From: Chromatiaceae bacterium
Lineage (GTDB): Bacteria; Pseudomonadota; Gammaproteobacteria; Chromatiales; Chromatiaceae
DNA length: 64,000 nt
NCBI GenBank assembly: GCA_027078745.1
Contig: JALWWO010000002.1
Span: 124,001 to 188,000, forward strand
Direction: 5' to 3'
In this document: positions 10,612 through 19,698 of the stretch, piece by piece
How positions within the stretch are numbered: the first letter of the stretch is position 1
How the letters are laid out: every line of letters begins with the position of its first letter
Translations under genes and position numbers: made by a program
The notes under the pieces: generated by a model
Told to the model about the DNA's origin: nothing
What the model saw: the letters and a program-made list of their open reading frames with translations, nothing else
Databases searched by the model: none

Positions 10612-12739
10612 GTCTGATAGACCCTTAGATGCTGCCCAGCTGGAAAAGCGGTTGGAAACCTATTTGGATCCCATGTTATTCCCCCCGGGCACGGCTTCGG
10701 AACCTGCCCGGGCCTTGGCTGCTTTCAGTCGTCGAGAACAAGAATTCGTGCTGCACTGGGGCGCGGTCATCGCTCGGGACAATCGGGAGCTCGGCTATCA
10801 GTTTACGATGGGTGCCCTGGAAGGGCTGCGCATCCTGAGCCTAGAAGCCTTGGAATCCTGGGTGCTGCAAGCCATGGATCTCTACGACAAGCAGGGCCAG
10901 CTGCCCGCCCTCCGTGTCTTTCAGCAGGTGCGCGCCTTTGCCGCCCATCTGGACGCCCAGCGGGGGAGCCTGATGCTGGAAGCCGTGTCCGGCGTGCTGG
11001 AACGCTTTGTCTGCGGGCTGAACGGCAGGTCCTTGCACATCGCTGCCGGGGAAGCGCCCTTCACGGATACAGAAACCCTGTTTCTGCCGCCCATCTTGGG
11101 GCGATTGCCGGAAAAAGAAGAGAACTTCCGCCTGTACAAGGCCATGGCTGTGCATCAGTGGGCCCAGAACTGGTATGGCACTTGGCGAGGGGGCAAATTG
11201 CTCGATGCCCTAGCTTCCGGTGCCCTCTCCGAGGAGGCATTGCCCTGGCTCCACGCCCTGGAGACCGTGCGCTTGGATGCCTGCATCGCACGGGATCTTC
11301 CCGGGTTGTATCGGGAGCTCCAGCGCCTGAGCGCTCTGCTGGATCGGGAATCCCCGGATTGGCAACAGGCCACCCAAGCGCTGCGCAGGCCCGGCGCTAC
11401 CCTAGAAGATAGCTTAACCCTGCTGCCCAGGGTCCGCACCCAAGTTCCCCCGGAACGCTGCTATCAGGGGCTGCTGAATCCCGAGGCAGTGCGACTCCGA
11501 TTTGCCGCCCGCGTGGCGCGGGAACGGGATCAGTTCCGCATCCTTCTGGCCCAGCTCCTGGAAGAACAGGACGGAAAGCCCCTGATCTCAGAGAGTCCTT
11601 CCGCCGAGATCCTGCCGGAGACTCGAGCGCGGTTGGCCCTGCAACCGCATCCCGATTCCGAAGGCCCGGAAGGTTTTTCCTATCGTCTGTTGCTGGACGG
11701 CAATCCCGTAACGCCCCCCAGCGCCCTGAACGCCCTGGTGGAAAGCATCCTTCAGGACCAAGGGGAAATCCCGCCGGACTATCTCGTGGCGGCCGGGCCC
11801 GGCCTGTACAAGCGGGGGGCCGCAACTCAGGACCAGCCGGAAACCACCGTCCGTAGGGGGGAAGGGGTGTTCCTCTACGATGAATGGGATCACAGCCGGC
11901 AACATCACCGAAAGGACTGGTGCTTGCTCCGAGAACATCCCGTGCAACCCACGGATCTGGGTTTCTACTTTCGCACCCTGAAGAAATACAGCGGGCTCAT
12001 CAAATCCCTGCGCCGGACCTTCGAAGTCCTGCGGGGGGAGGATCAATTGCGCAAGCGGCAATCGGATGGGGAGGATCTGGACATCGATGCGTTGGTAGAG
12101 GCTTATGGAGATGTGCATCGAGGGTTGGAGATGAGCGAACGCCTCTTCACCCGCATGCACCGCAATGCGCGCAGCATCGCCGTCCTGCTCCTGGTGGACT
12201 TGTCCGGCTCCACCCAGGGTTGGATCAATGAGGCGGAGCGAGAGGCTCTGATCCTCCTGAGCGAAGCCCTGGAAACCCTGGAAGATCGCTTCGCTATCTA
12301 TGGGTTCTCCGGTTGGACCCGCACCCAATGCGAAGTCTATGTGGTCAAACGCTTCGATGAACCCTACGGAGAAACCGTTCAGGGGCGGATCTGCAACCTT
12401 TCTCCCAAGGATTATACCCGCATGGGCGCGCCCATCCGCCATCTGAGCCGATTGCTGGAGCAACAAGAAGCCCGCACCAAGCTGTTGATCACTCTGTCTG
12501 ACGGCAAGCCGGACGATTACGATGCCTTTTATCGGGGGGAATACGGCATCGAGGACACCCGCCAAGCCCTGCTGGAAGCCCGCTTGGCTGGCATCCATCC
12601 CTTCTGCATCACCATCGACGAGGCCGGGCCGGAATATTTGCCCCATATGTACGGCCCCGCGAATTACACCCTCGTTTCGGACATCGGACGCTTGCCCGCC
12701 AAGGTCGCCGAGATCTACCGGAAATTGACCAGGCCCTAG
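10610..12739 (+). CDS. cbbO: CbbO-like Rubisco activase adaptor with von Willebrand factor A domain
   Basis: CbbO recruits the CbbQ AAA+ ring to inhibited Rubisco so that tight-binding sugar phosphates are released. The 709-residue protein starts at MSDRPLDAAQ behind a GAGGAA ribosome site. The N-terminal ~480 residues are helical, without enzyme motifs. The C-terminal VWA domain starts near residue 525 with LLLVDLSGSTQG, a full metal-binding DxSxS motif, and LITLSDGKPDDYD supplies a later MIDAS residue. NorD is a close relative, but overall size and the presence of a CbbQ gene in the same window favour CbbO. Neither Rubisco nor cbbQ is adjacent; cbbQ is 27 kb away. Confidence 0.78.
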   Translation: MSDRPLDAAQLEKRLETYLDPMLFPPGTASEPARALAAFSRREQEFVLHWGAVIARDNRELGYQFTMGALEGLRILSLEALESWVLQAMDLYDKQGQLPALRVFQQVRAFAAHLDAQRGSLMLEAVSGVLERFVCGLNGRSLHIAAGEAPFTDTETLFLPPILGRLPEKEENFRLYKAMAVHQWAQNWYGTWRGGKLLDALASGALSEEALPWLHALETVRLDACIARDLPGLYRELQRLSALLDRESPDWQQATQALRRPGATLEDSLTLLPRVRTQVPPERCYQGLLNPEAVRLRFAARVARERDQFRILLAQLLEEQDGKPLISESPSAEILPETRARLALQPHPDSEGPEGFSYRLLLDGNPVTPPSALNALVESILQDQGEIPPDYLVAAGPGLYKRGAATQDQPETTVRRGEGVFLYDEWDHSRQHHRKDWCLLREHPVQPTDLGFYFRTLKKYSGLIKSLRRTFEVLRGEDQLRKRQSDGEDLDIDALVEAYGDVHRGLEMSERLFTRMHRNARSIAVLLLVDLSGSTQGWINEAEREALILLSEALETLEDRFAIYGFSGWTRTQCEVYVVKRFDEPYGETVQGRICNLSPKDYTRMGAPIRHLSRLLEQQEARTKLLITLSDGKPDDYDAFYRGEYGIEDTRQALLEARLAGIHPFCITIDEAGPEYLPHMYGPANYTLVSDIGRLPAKVAEIYRKLTRP

Positions 12740-13179
12740 CTGAGGGCTATAGCCTGATACCAGTTCAACAAGATCTGTCCTTCCCGGTCGCTAAATCCCC
12801 GATCTGGATCTACTAAGATGAGATTCGGGCATCCTTCATCAAAAAGATAAGCCAGATCATCTAACGCCCGCCAGGCGGTATGAGCTGGATCCAATCCCTT
12901 CGCCCGCAAGAACGCTTCGATCTCCCGTTGTCTCCCGCCGGCCTCATAACCACAGGCCAATAGGGGGGTGATCCCGATGATGCTATTTTGTACGGAATTC
13001 GTAAATTGTTCCCTTAAAGTTTGAAACGGATACAATTCTCGCCAAGAGGAACTAATGACAACCCTCATTGCCGGCATCTTTGCAAGATAGTGCTCAAAAA
13101 GCGGGCGTTTAGAAAAATGGGTCTCACAATACTCCGAGTGGAGCACGCCATCGAAGTCTAAAAAGAGGAATTTTTCCAT
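12736..13179 (-). CDS. HAD-like protein resembling the HAD domain of RNA-repair (SAK) proteins
   Basis: 147 residues starting at MEKFLFLDFDGVLHSEYC. It has HAD motif I (DFDGV), a motif II serine region (VVISSSWRELYPFQ), and a late motif with LILVDPDRGFSD. The pattern VISSSWR and WRALDD fits the small HAD domain family found alone or in RNA repair proteins (HAD_SAK type). No partner domain is fused, and the substrate is unknown. It lies tail-to-tail with cbbO (4-bp overlap). Base composition looks more A+T-rich than the cbbO side, a hint of later acquisition. Confidence 0.7.
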   Translation of the reverse strand: MEKFLFLDFDGVLHSEYCETHFSKRPLFEHYLAKMPAMRVVISSSWRELYPFQTLREQFTNSVQNSIIGITPLLACGYEAGGRQREIEAFLRAKGLDPAHTAWRALDDLAYLFDEGCPNLILVDPDRGFSDREGQILLNWYQAIALS

Positions 13180-13252
13180 GGGGATCGACGCGGATCTTTT
13201 AGGACCAACCGCACGACAAGGGCACATCGTTTTTCCGTGGCCGTTTGCTTCT

Positions 13253-13633
13253 TTACAGGGCTTTCCAAACCAGCAACGCCGAGGTCAGGGGAAATGAAAT
13301 CGTGCATTTCGAACCCCGGTCATCCTGCAGGACCGTTTCTACATGATACAGACTCCCTTCGATATATGCTTGACAGACTGTTTTTTGCTGACCGGCCTGA
13401 ACAACGCTCACTTCATAGGGCGATTCGCCTGAGAGTGGGAGAAGGATAAATCGATGTTCGCCTGGAGATAAGGGACCCAAAGCAATTGCCTTCTCTCTCA
13501 CATGGACGACGACCGCATCGAGCCGATCTTCTCCCGCATTGGTGATTCGGGCGGTGGAGCGCACGAGCCAAATAAGATTGAGGGAAAGAATAGCGAGCAT
13601 CGATAGCCCGGAGATTAACGCCATCTTCTTCAT
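13253..13633 (-). CDS. Small single-pass membrane or secreted protein of unknown function
   Basis: A 126-residue product starting MKKMALISGLSML, with one hydrophobic segment (about residues 4-24) that may be an anchor or signal peptide. The rest is a beta-rich periplasmic domain (RLDAVVVHVREK, HRFILLPLSGESPYEVSVV) with two cysteines that could pair. An AAGGGG ribosome site precedes the ATG. No family was recognised. It lies 73 nt upstream of the HAD-like gene on the same strand and may be co-transcribed with it. Confidence 0.55.
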   Translation of the reverse strand: MKKMALISGLSMLAILSLNLIWLVRSTARITNAGEDRLDAVVVHVREKAIALGPLSPGEHRFILLPLSGESPYEVSVVQAGQQKTVCQAYIEGSLYHVETVLQDDRGSKCTISFPLTSALLVWKAL

Positions 13634-13702
13634 GGGAAACCCCTTATGGGTGGGGGGAATCATTCGTACCGGTGTATGAGCAAGGCTAGTGCCCGCCCTT
13701 TA

Positions 13703-13731
13703 TCGACAGCCTCAGCCCGTGCCCCTACAAT
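13703..13731 (+). promoter_or_regulatory. Candidate promoter of the J-domain/TPR gene pair
   Basis: TCGACA and TACAAT are separated by 17 nt, ending about 40 nt before the J-domain protein ATG. The -10 is good and the -35 partial. The region also holds the upstream part of the divergent small membrane protein gene. Confidence 0.4.
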
Positions 13732-13772
13732 GATAAAGGGTCCAGCTGCGAGCCATTCACCAAATCTCGACC

Positions 13773-14615
13773 ATGGTGCCCCTGCTATCTTTGGTGCTCC
13801 AATTTCATCGCAAGCCCCTGGCGTTTCCGCACCTCATGAAGGCGGAAGTGCCCTTGCCCGATGTCCTTTGCGAAGAACTGGGCGCAGCGGGCCGGGCGCT
13901 CAGCGGGGCCCAGCTTCCGCGGACGGCGGAAGCCCTGGGCGTTCGGCCGGAACAGCTTCGGGAGGCCTTCCGCTTCTTCGTGCAGCACTGTCTGTTGGTG
14001 CCCGGTGCGGAACCTCGCCGCATTCTGGGGCTTCCTCAAGCCTATTCCCTTCAGATGCTCAAACAGCATCATGGAATGCTGCTGCGTCTGTTGCATCCGG
14101 ATCGCGCTGTCGAGGAAGAAAAAGCCCTCAACGCAGCCCTGAGCGCTCGGATCAACAGGGCGTATCGCATTCTCCGCGCCCAGGGTCAGGCAGTTCCCAT
14201 GCAAAGCCCTTCTTGGAAAGGGGTTTCAGGGGTTCGGGTGCCGATTTCTTCAGATCCCCTTGATTTCAGGCCCAGATTTAAACACACCTTCCGATACTGG
14301 CGTTGGGGGGGGCTGCTGGGCTTGCTCAGCATGCTCTTCCTCTGGTGGTTCGTGTATCAAGAACGCGTTACCACGAGGTTGCAGATCAATCCAGCGGCGG
14401 CCCGGCCTGCGTTGGCAAAACCGGCTTTTCTATTAGACTTTCCCGAACTACCCGAAGAAAAACCTGTGGAACCGCAGGACGCTTCGCCCTTTCCTGCCGA
14501 GCCGGACCCTGCCCCCATCATGGCCACGGTGCTTCAACCGATCCTGCCCCCCGATGCCCAGGCCATGCGCGCTCGCTTGTCCCCTTCCGTTCCGCTCGCC
14601 CCCTTCGAACCCTAG
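13773..14615 (+). CDS. Membrane-anchored J-domain protein of unknown pathway
   Basis: The 280-residue protein has a J-like domain at about 85-140: LLRLLHPDRA contains the HPD tripeptide (residues 108-110) that stimulates DnaK ATPase, and INRAYRIL is helix III. One transmembrane helix lies at about 178-196 (LLGLLSMLFLWWFV). A proline-rich tail follows (PAEPDPAPI, LPPDAQ). With the J domain N-terminal to the helix, a cytoplasmic J domain and a periplasmic tail are expected. There is no Gly/Phe or zinc region, so it is not DnaJ itself. It lies 12 nt before the TPR gene, which suggests one operon. No clear ribosome site precedes the ATG; an internal ATG at codon 22 is an alternative. Confidence 0.75.
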   Translation: MVPLLSLVLQFHRKPLAFPHLMKAEVPLPDVLCEELGAAGRALSGAQLPRTAEALGVRPEQLREAFRFFVQHCLLVPGAEPRRILGLPQAYSLQMLKQHHGMLLRLLHPDRAVEEEKALNAALSARINRAYRILRAQGQAVPMQSPSWKGVSGVRVPISSDPLDFRPRFKHTFRYWRWGGLLGLLSMLFLWWFVYQERVTTRLQINPAAARPALAKPAFLLDFPELPEEKPVEPQDASPFPAEPDPAPIMATVLQPILPPDAQAMRARLSPSVPLAPFEP

Positions 14616-14627
14616 GAGCTGGATTCT

Positions 14628-15914
14628 ATGCCTTGGTCCCGCATTCCCTTGATGTTCATCGCAGCCTTTTTGGCCTGGCGCATCTTTGCCCAAGGGCTCG
14701 CCGCCCATTATGTGGAAAAGCTGCGCTGGGGGGATCAGGACGCGTTGGAAAAGGCGGCGATCTGGGATCCCCAGCATCCCGAAGTGCTGTATCGACGCGC
14801 TGTGCAACAGATGGATCGGGATCCCGAAGCTGCCCAAGCCCTGCTTCGAGCCGCCTATGTGCAGAATCCAGCGGACGCACGGCCTCTGCTCGCGGCCGCA
14901 GAACGCCTGGCAGCGCAGGGGGATCGAGATCGAGGGGATGCCCTCGTCGCTGCGGCGGTGCAGCTCACGCCCGCCGATCCCCGCACCCACGAGCGGGCGG
15001 CGGCCTATTGGGCACAGCAAGGGGAGATGAGGCAGGCCTTGATGCAATGGTCCCTCGTGTTGGAAGCGGATCCCAAGCGATCCTCGGCCCTTTTTCCCCT
15101 CTTCTTTCGAATCGCCGAAGATCCTAAGCTGCGCAAACACTTCCGACCGCTCGCAGAGAACCCGCCGGATTGGTGGGAAGATTTCTTTCAGGAAGCAGCC
15201 AAGGTGCTTTCCACAGAGAGCCTGCAGTTTCTCTATGGATTGCGGCAGCACAGCAGCCAGCCGATCCTACAGTCCGAACGAAAATTCTATGTGGAACGCT
15301 TGCTGGAGGTCGGCGAGATCAGCGAAGCCTATCTGCAATGGGTAGATGGGTTGAACACAGTGCAGCGCGGGCAACTCGGTCTGCTCTATGACGGTGGGTT
15401 TGAGTTAGCGCCGGAGAATTGGGGCTTCGATTGGCATTTGCAGGAACAACCAGGGGTTGTTCTGGATCTCGCCTCCACCTATGGAGTGGCGGGCAAGCAC
15501 GCCCTGCACATTCTGTTTGAACGGACCAAGCGACCTTTCCAACATGTCTGGCAACGTCTGTTCTTGGGGCCGGGCCCCCATGCCTTGGAAGGGACTGTGC
15601 GCATCGATAGCTTGGACAGCCAAGGGGGGCTGCGATGGGTAGTGCGCTGCAAGTATCCCTTGGACGCGGGAATCCTGGGGATGAGCGACCGGTTTTTAGG
15701 GTCCAGCCGGTGGCAATCCTTTCGCTTTGAATTCCAAGTGCCCCAGAACTGTTTGTTGCAGGAGTTGGCGTTAGTTTCTGCGGGAAAGCGGCCCTACGAA
15801 TGGGAAATTTTCGGGGGCGGCATCTGGTTCGACCGCCTGCGCATTCAGCAGATTCCCAAGCTGAGCCGCCCGCAACTGCCCCTGCTGCCCGCAGAGCATC
15901 CTACGAATCCCTAG
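14628..15914 (+). CDS. Membrane-anchored TPR protein with C-terminal beta-sandwich (carbohydrate-binding-like) domain
   Basis: 428 residues preceded by an AGGAG ribosome site. An N-terminal anchor ([17 protein letters not shown]) is followed by TPR-like helices at about 30-150 ([20 protein letters not shown], then repeats of [18 protein letters not shown] type). From about residue 250 the sequence becomes beta-rich ([15 protein letters not shown], and a C-terminal [14 protein letters not shown]), the pattern of a galactose-binding-like sandwich seen in surface polysaccharide proteins. No catalytic motif is visible. Together with the J-domain protein it may form an envelope or polysaccharide-related pair. 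This is inference; no ligase or glycosyltransferase lies nearby. Confidence 0.7.
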   Translation: MPWSRIPLMFIAAFLAWRIFAQGLAAHYVEKLRWGDQDALEKAAIWDPQHPEVLYRRAVQQMDRDPEAAQALLRAAYVQNPADARPLLAAAERLAAQGDRDRGDALVAAAVQLTPADPRTHERAAAYWAQQGEMRQALMQWSLVLEADPKRSSALFPLFFRIAEDPKLRKHFRPLAENPPDWWEDFFQEAAKVLSTESLQFLYGLRQHSSQPILQSERKFYVERLLEVGEISEAYLQWVDGLNTVQRGQLGLLYDGGFELAPENWGFDWHLQEQPGVVLDLASTYGVAGKHALHILFERTKRPFQHVWQRLFLGPGPHALEGTVRIDSLDSQGGLRWVVRCKYPLDAGILGMSDRFLGSSRWQSFRFEFQVPQNCLLQELALVSAGKRPYEWEIFGGGIWFDRLRIQQIPKLSRPQLPLLPAEHPTNP

Positions 15915-17301
15915 CGTTTTCCAGCGCGGCCCGCGCCCGTCGAATGGCCGCCCGCACCTGACGGGGTGCCGTGCCCCCCAGATGATCCCGAGCTGCCAGC
16001 GCCCCTTCCAAGGTCAGGATGGAAAAGACGTCTTCTTCGATCACGGGAGAAAAGCCCCGCAGGGTTTCCAAACTCAGTTCGGAGAGGTCGCAGCCCTGTT
16101 CCAAGGCTCGGGCTACCGCGCGGCCCACGATAGCATGGGCATCCCGAAAGGGAACCCCCTTGCGCACCAGATAGTCCGCCAGATCCGTGGCGGTGGGGAA
16201 GCCCTGGCGGGCAGCCGCTTTCATCTTAGCCCGATCTGGGCGCAGCTGAGCCAGCATGTCAGCGAATACCTTCAACGCTCCTTTCAGGTTGTCCAAGGTG
16301 TCGAAAAGGGGTTCCTTGTCCTCCTGGTTGTCCTTGTTGTAGGCCAGGGGCTGGGCTTTCATGAGGGTGAGGAGGGCCATCAGATGGCCAAAGATACGGC
16401 CGGTCTTGCCGCGGATCAGCTCGGGCACATCGGGATTCTTCTTCTGGGGCATGATGGAAGAACCGGTGCAGAAGCGATCCGACAGTTGAACGAAACCAAA
16501 CTGGGCGGAGGACCAGAGGATCAGTTCTTCCGAAAAGCGGGAGAGGTGCATCATCAGGATGGACGCGGCGGCGCAGAACTCGATGAGAAAATCCCGATCG
16601 GAAACCGCATCCAAGGAATTCTCCATGGGGGCTTCAAAGCCGAGCAGCTGGGCGGTATAGGTGCGGTCGATGGGGTAGGTAGTGCCCGCCAGGGCCGCAG
16701 CCCCCAAGGGCATCTGATTGACCCGCCGGCGACAGTCCCGCAGGCGCGCCCGATCTCGGGCCAGCATTTCAAACCAGGCCATGAGATGATGCCCAAAGCT
16801 CACAGGCTGCGCCACCTGGAGATGAGTGAAGCCGGGCATGAGGGTTTCCGCCTCCCGCTCCGCCAGGTCTAAGAGCACCGTTTGCAGCCGTTGGAGGGCG
16901 GTTTGCAGCTGATCGATCTCTTCCCGCAGATAGAGGCGTACGTCGGTGGCCACTTGATCGTTGCGGGAACGGCCCGTGTGCAGCTTTTTGCCCGCCTCTC
17001 CGATGTCCTGGATCAGGGCCGCTTCGATGTTCATGTGCACATCTTCCAGGGGGATGGACCAGGAAAAATCTCCCGTTTCGATGCGCCCTTGAATGCGCTG
17101 CAAACCCGCCACGATGGATTCGCATTCCGCTTCGGTCAAGATGCCCTGGCGCGCCAACATCTTGGCGTGGGCGATGGAACCCTGAATGTCCTGCCGGTAC
17201 AGACGCCGATCGAACCCCACTGAAGCAGTGAAGGCTTCCACAAAGGCATCTGTGGGTTCTTGGAATCGACCGGACCAAGGTTTTTCCGTGAGATCGTTCA
17301 T
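15901..17301 (-). CDS. argH: Argininosuccinate lyase
   Basis: Last step of arginine synthesis: argininosuccinate to arginine and fumarate. The 466-residue product starts at ATG with [13 protein letters not shown]; a TTG two codons earlier is less likely. The fumarase/aspartase-superfamily signature [12 protein letters not shown] is present near residue 280, with [14 protein letters not shown] near 160 and the [14 protein letters not shown] motif near 110. It overlaps the TPR gene tail-to-tail by 14 bp. The upstream gene on the same strand ends 15 nt before it, so it may be the last gene of a short operon. Confidence 0.97.
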   Translation of the reverse strand: MNDLTEKPWSGRFQEPTDAFVEAFTASVGFDRRLYRQDIQGSIAHAKMLARQGILTEAECESIVAGLQRIQGRIETGDFSWSIPLEDVHMNIEAALIQDIGEAGKKLHTGRSRNDQVATDVRLYLREEIDQLQTALQRLQTVLLDLAEREAETLMPGFTHLQVAQPVSFGHHLMAWFEMLARDRARLRDCRRRVNQMPLGAAALAGTTYPIDRTYTAQLLGFEAPMENSLDAVSDRDFLIEFCAAASILMMHLSRFSEELILWSSAQFGFVQLSDRFCTGSSIMPQKKNPDVPELIRGKTGRIFGHLMALLTLMKAQPLAYNKDNQEDKEPLFDTLDNLKGALKVFADMLAQLRPDRAKMKAAARQGFPTATDLADYLVRKGVPFRDAHAIVGRAVARALEQGCDLSELSLETLRGFSPVIEEDVFSILTLEGALAARDHLGGTAPRQVRAAIRRARAALENARDS

Positions 17302-17316
17302 GAGCAAATCCAGGGT

Positions 17317-17814
17317 TTAAAGATAGAGCCGTCGGAGTTCCTCATGGAAAGCCCCGAGCGCCCAGATCTCTTCAAAGCGACGGCCTAAGAGGCGCACCCT
17401 TCTGGGATCTCGGAGATGGGCAGTGGCGCGGAATTCCTCGGGACGACATCGCAGCAGATAGCCCTTGTCATCGGATAAAAGATAGGTTTCCGGGTGCACA
17501 TCGTATTCCTCCGGTATCTTGCGGATCTGTACCAGAGAGCTGAGCAGCCGGGCCATCTCGACGAGGCGATGGCCGGTGCGCACGACAGGATCCGCATCTA
17601 CGAGCAGGATGCGCACCGGTACTCCATGACCAGACAAAGCCACCTGGCGCACCGCTTCTAAGAAGGCCTCGTTATCGTAAAACGCCGGTTCTAAATCTCG
17701 GGTCAGGATGCGCAGGCTGCGGCGGGCGCTTCGCGCGAGCATTAAACAACCCTGGCGGATGGCATCGCAATCCTGCAGTTCCTGGAGTCCCTCGGGTGCG
17801 AACGCCACTCCCAT
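17317..17814 (-). CDS. Conserved hypothetical protein (DUF7931-like)
   Basis: 165 residues without signal peptide or membrane helix. The pattern CLMLARSARRSLRILTRDLEPAFYDN, followed by VRILLVDADPVVRTGHRL and a C-terminal RLLGRRFEEIW, resembles a short phospholipase-D-fold-like family (DUF7931) found near acyltransferase or arginine genes in Proteobacteria. The HKD catalytic motif of true phospholipases is absent, so an enzymatic role is doubtful. It sits between a lipoprotein gene (4-nt gap) and argH (15-nt gap). Confidence 0.6.
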   Translation of the reverse strand: MGVAFAPEGLQELQDCDAIRQGCLMLARSARRSLRILTRDLEPAFYDNEAFLEAVRQVALSGHGVPVRILLVDADPVVRTGHRLVEMARLLSSLVQIRKIPEEYDVHPETYLLSDDKGYLLRCRPEEFRATAHLRDPRRVRLLGRRFEEIWALGAFHEELRRLYL

Positions 17815-17818
17815 GAGA

Positions 17819-18457
17819 TCAGGAAGAATCCGCTAGCTCCAGGGCGGCACCCACGGTGGCCGGGCCGAAAACGATCTTGCCTACCGTTCCATCGTCCATA
17901 TAGACGCGCCCGATCCCGTTGCGGCCGCTGCGGTCCAGCACAATGTCCGCCCAACCCCGCTTGCCGTTCTCGCAGCGCACCTCGAACACGGCTTGCTTGT
18001 CTCCTTGCAACGCATCATAGCTGCCGGTGCACTGAAGCCCGGTTTCCCGATGGACCACTTGGAAATGAGCCCGGAAAGGGTCGGACCAGTAGGAGCCCAA
18101 GAACACCTGATCCCAGACCACGGCGGCAAAGGGTCCCGCGGTGGATTCCTCTGGTCGCTCCTCCGATTTCCGCGCCCATTCCCGATAGTACGCCCAGACC
18201 TGGTTGACGCAGGAAGCATATTTTTCCGCGGGCAGATGGCCGCAGATGAGATTGCCATACTCGCTCACTCCCACAGGGGAATAGGCAGCGGTCCAGCGTT
18301 CCGGTTCTTTCATGGTGCCGAAGCCGGAGAAAATACCGCAGAATTCGGAAGGTTTTCCTGCGGTTCCTTCGAAGCGGGAAAAATCGTCCATCGGCTGTCG
18401 GGTGCAGCAACCCACCAGAAAGAGACTTAGGCTGAGGAGCGCAAAGGCTTTGATCAT
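17819..18457 (-). CDS. Putative lipoprotein of unknown function
   Basis: 212 residues beginning with a signal peptide and a lipobox (SLFLVGC, cysteine near residue 17), so an outer- or inner-membrane lipoprotein is predicted. The mature part holds several cysteines (FCGIFSG, ICGHL, SCVNQV, QCTGSY, RCENG) that could form disulfides in the periplasm. No recognised domain. It overlaps nothing but is only 4 nt before the DUF7931-like gene, which implies co-transcription. Confidence 0.65.
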   Translation of the reverse strand: MIKAFALLSLSLFLVGCCTRQPMDDFSRFEGTAGKPSEFCGIFSGFGTMKEPERWTAAYSPVGVSEYGNLICGHLPAEKYASCVNQVWAYYREWARKSEERPEESTAGPFAAVVWDQVFLGSYWSDPFRAHFQVVHRETGLQCTGSYDALQGDKQAVFEVRCENGKRGWADIVLDRSGRNGIGRVYMDDGTVGKIVFGPATVGAALELADSS

Positions 18458-18515
18458 GAAATCCCCCCTATGGGCAAGCGTTTCGGTCTGAAGGCCGGTT
18501 TCTCACGCGCACTGC

Positions 18516-19190
18516 CTAGAGCTCCGACCACATGCGCAACAGATTGGCATAGCATCGATCCACATAGCTGGTGATCCGGGCCCCCGGTGCCTCTTTCAAC
18601 AGGGGTTCCCGAGCCAGATTGAGTTCGTAGAGGAGTTCTCGTTGGGCGGGATCCCGCACATAGCTCTGAATCCAAGTCAGGATGACGAGCCGTTCCCCTC
18701 GACTGACCGGTGCCACCTGATGCAGACTGGAGGCAGGATAGAAAACGGCATCGCCGGCGGGCAACTTGATCTTTTTTTCCCCGAAGGAAGTGCGCACCAC
18801 CAGTTCGCCCCCGTCATAGCTCTCCGGTGGATTGAGAAAGATCGTCATGGAGACGTCGGTGCGGAAGCGGGGGCCGGAAGTGCCCATGATGGCATCGTCC
18901 ACATGCTCCCCATAGGCCATGCCAGGTTCATAGCGGGCGACGATGGGATCAGCGACCCGGTGGGGGAGCACCCCATAGCGGAAGACCTCGCTGTGGCCTA
19001 AGCTCGCCATGATCAGCCGGCTCAGCACTTTCCTGCGTTCCGGTGGCAGTTGGACTTCCAGATTGTTCTTGACCCGAGCCGCCGCAAATCCCGCCGTTTG
19101 GCGACCATCCACGAAGGAAGCCCCCTGCAAGAGCTCTTGGATTTTTTCCCGTTGCAAAGGATTGAGCAGACCAGGAACCGTCAATAGCAT
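18516..19190 (-). CDS. PKHD-type Fe(II)/2-oxoglutarate-dependent hydroxylase (PiuC/YbiX-like)
   Basis: 224 residues, the usual length of the PiuC family. The iron-binding triad HxD...H is visible as H96 and D98 in YGEHVDDA and H157 in SSLHQV, and R167 in SRGERL would bind 2-oxoglutarate. Family members are linked to iron uptake regulation, but the substrate is not established. No TonB-dependent receptor is adjacent, unlike the usual piuC setting. It is separated by 58 nt from the lipoprotein gene and by 47 nt from holC. Confidence 0.88.
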   Translation of the reverse strand: MLLTVPGLLNPLQREKIQELLQGASFVDGRQTAGFAAARVKNNLEVQLPPERRKVLSRLIMASLGHSEVFRYGVLPHRVADPIVARYEPGMAYGEHVDDAIMGTSGPRFRTDVSMTIFLNPPESYDGGELVVRTSFGEKKIKLPAGDAVFYPASSLHQVAPVSRGERLVILTWIQSYVRDPAQRELLYELNLAREPLLKEAPGARITSYVDRCYANLLRMWSEL

Positions 19191-19237
19191 GATGAGTATT
19201 CCTATGGCTGAACAGCGGTTGATGAGGACTGCGAACC

Positions 19238-19669
19238 TCAGAGGAGAAGGGCATGGTGAAAGCGCTCGTAGCCCAATTGACCATAGCGGCGGTAGCGTTC
19301 CCGTCCCGCTTGGCGGATCTCTGGATCCAGATCGATGGGTTCGCAGAGGCGCTGGAAACGGGAAAAAAACGCGGGGATTTCTCGGCTCAGATTAATCAGT
19401 ACCTGGGGCGCTTCCGGCAGATGGGTACCGCTCCCCAACAGGATGGGGTTTAAATCGGGATCTGCCTGCCCCGCCAGCCCATGGGGAAGAAAACTCCGAT
19501 CCCGATAGGTCCAGAGCAGCCGATCCAAATGTTCCCTTTCCTCTGCATCCGGCACATAAATATAAACCCGCTTGTCTTCCTGATAGATGCGCTCTGCCAA
19601 CCGGCAGCTGAGGAGAAAGCGATCCCCTCGGCTGCCCTCTTGTAGGGAATAAAATTCGATGCGCGTCAC
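19238..19669 (-). CDS. holC: DNA polymerase III chi subunit
   Basis: Chi connects the clamp loader to SSB during replication. The 143-residue product begins MTRIEFYSL and contains the typical CRLAERIYQEDKRVYIYV and RLLWTYRDRSFLPHGL segments. DPDLNPILLG is followed by PQVLINLSREIPAFFSRF. Gene order rnpB-pepA-holC matches the pepA-holC linkage common in Gammaproteobacteria; valS, usually next, is absent here. Confidence 0.93.
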   Translation of the reverse strand: MTRIEFYSLQEGSRGDRFLLSCRLAERIYQEDKRVYIYVPDAEEREHLDRLLWTYRDRSFLPHGLAGQADPDLNPILLGSGTHLPEAPQVLINLSREIPAFFSRFQRLCEPIDLDPEIRQAGRERYRRYGQLGYERFHHALLL

Positions 19670-19698
19670 TGGAGGTCCAGTTCCCTGCCCCGCAATCC

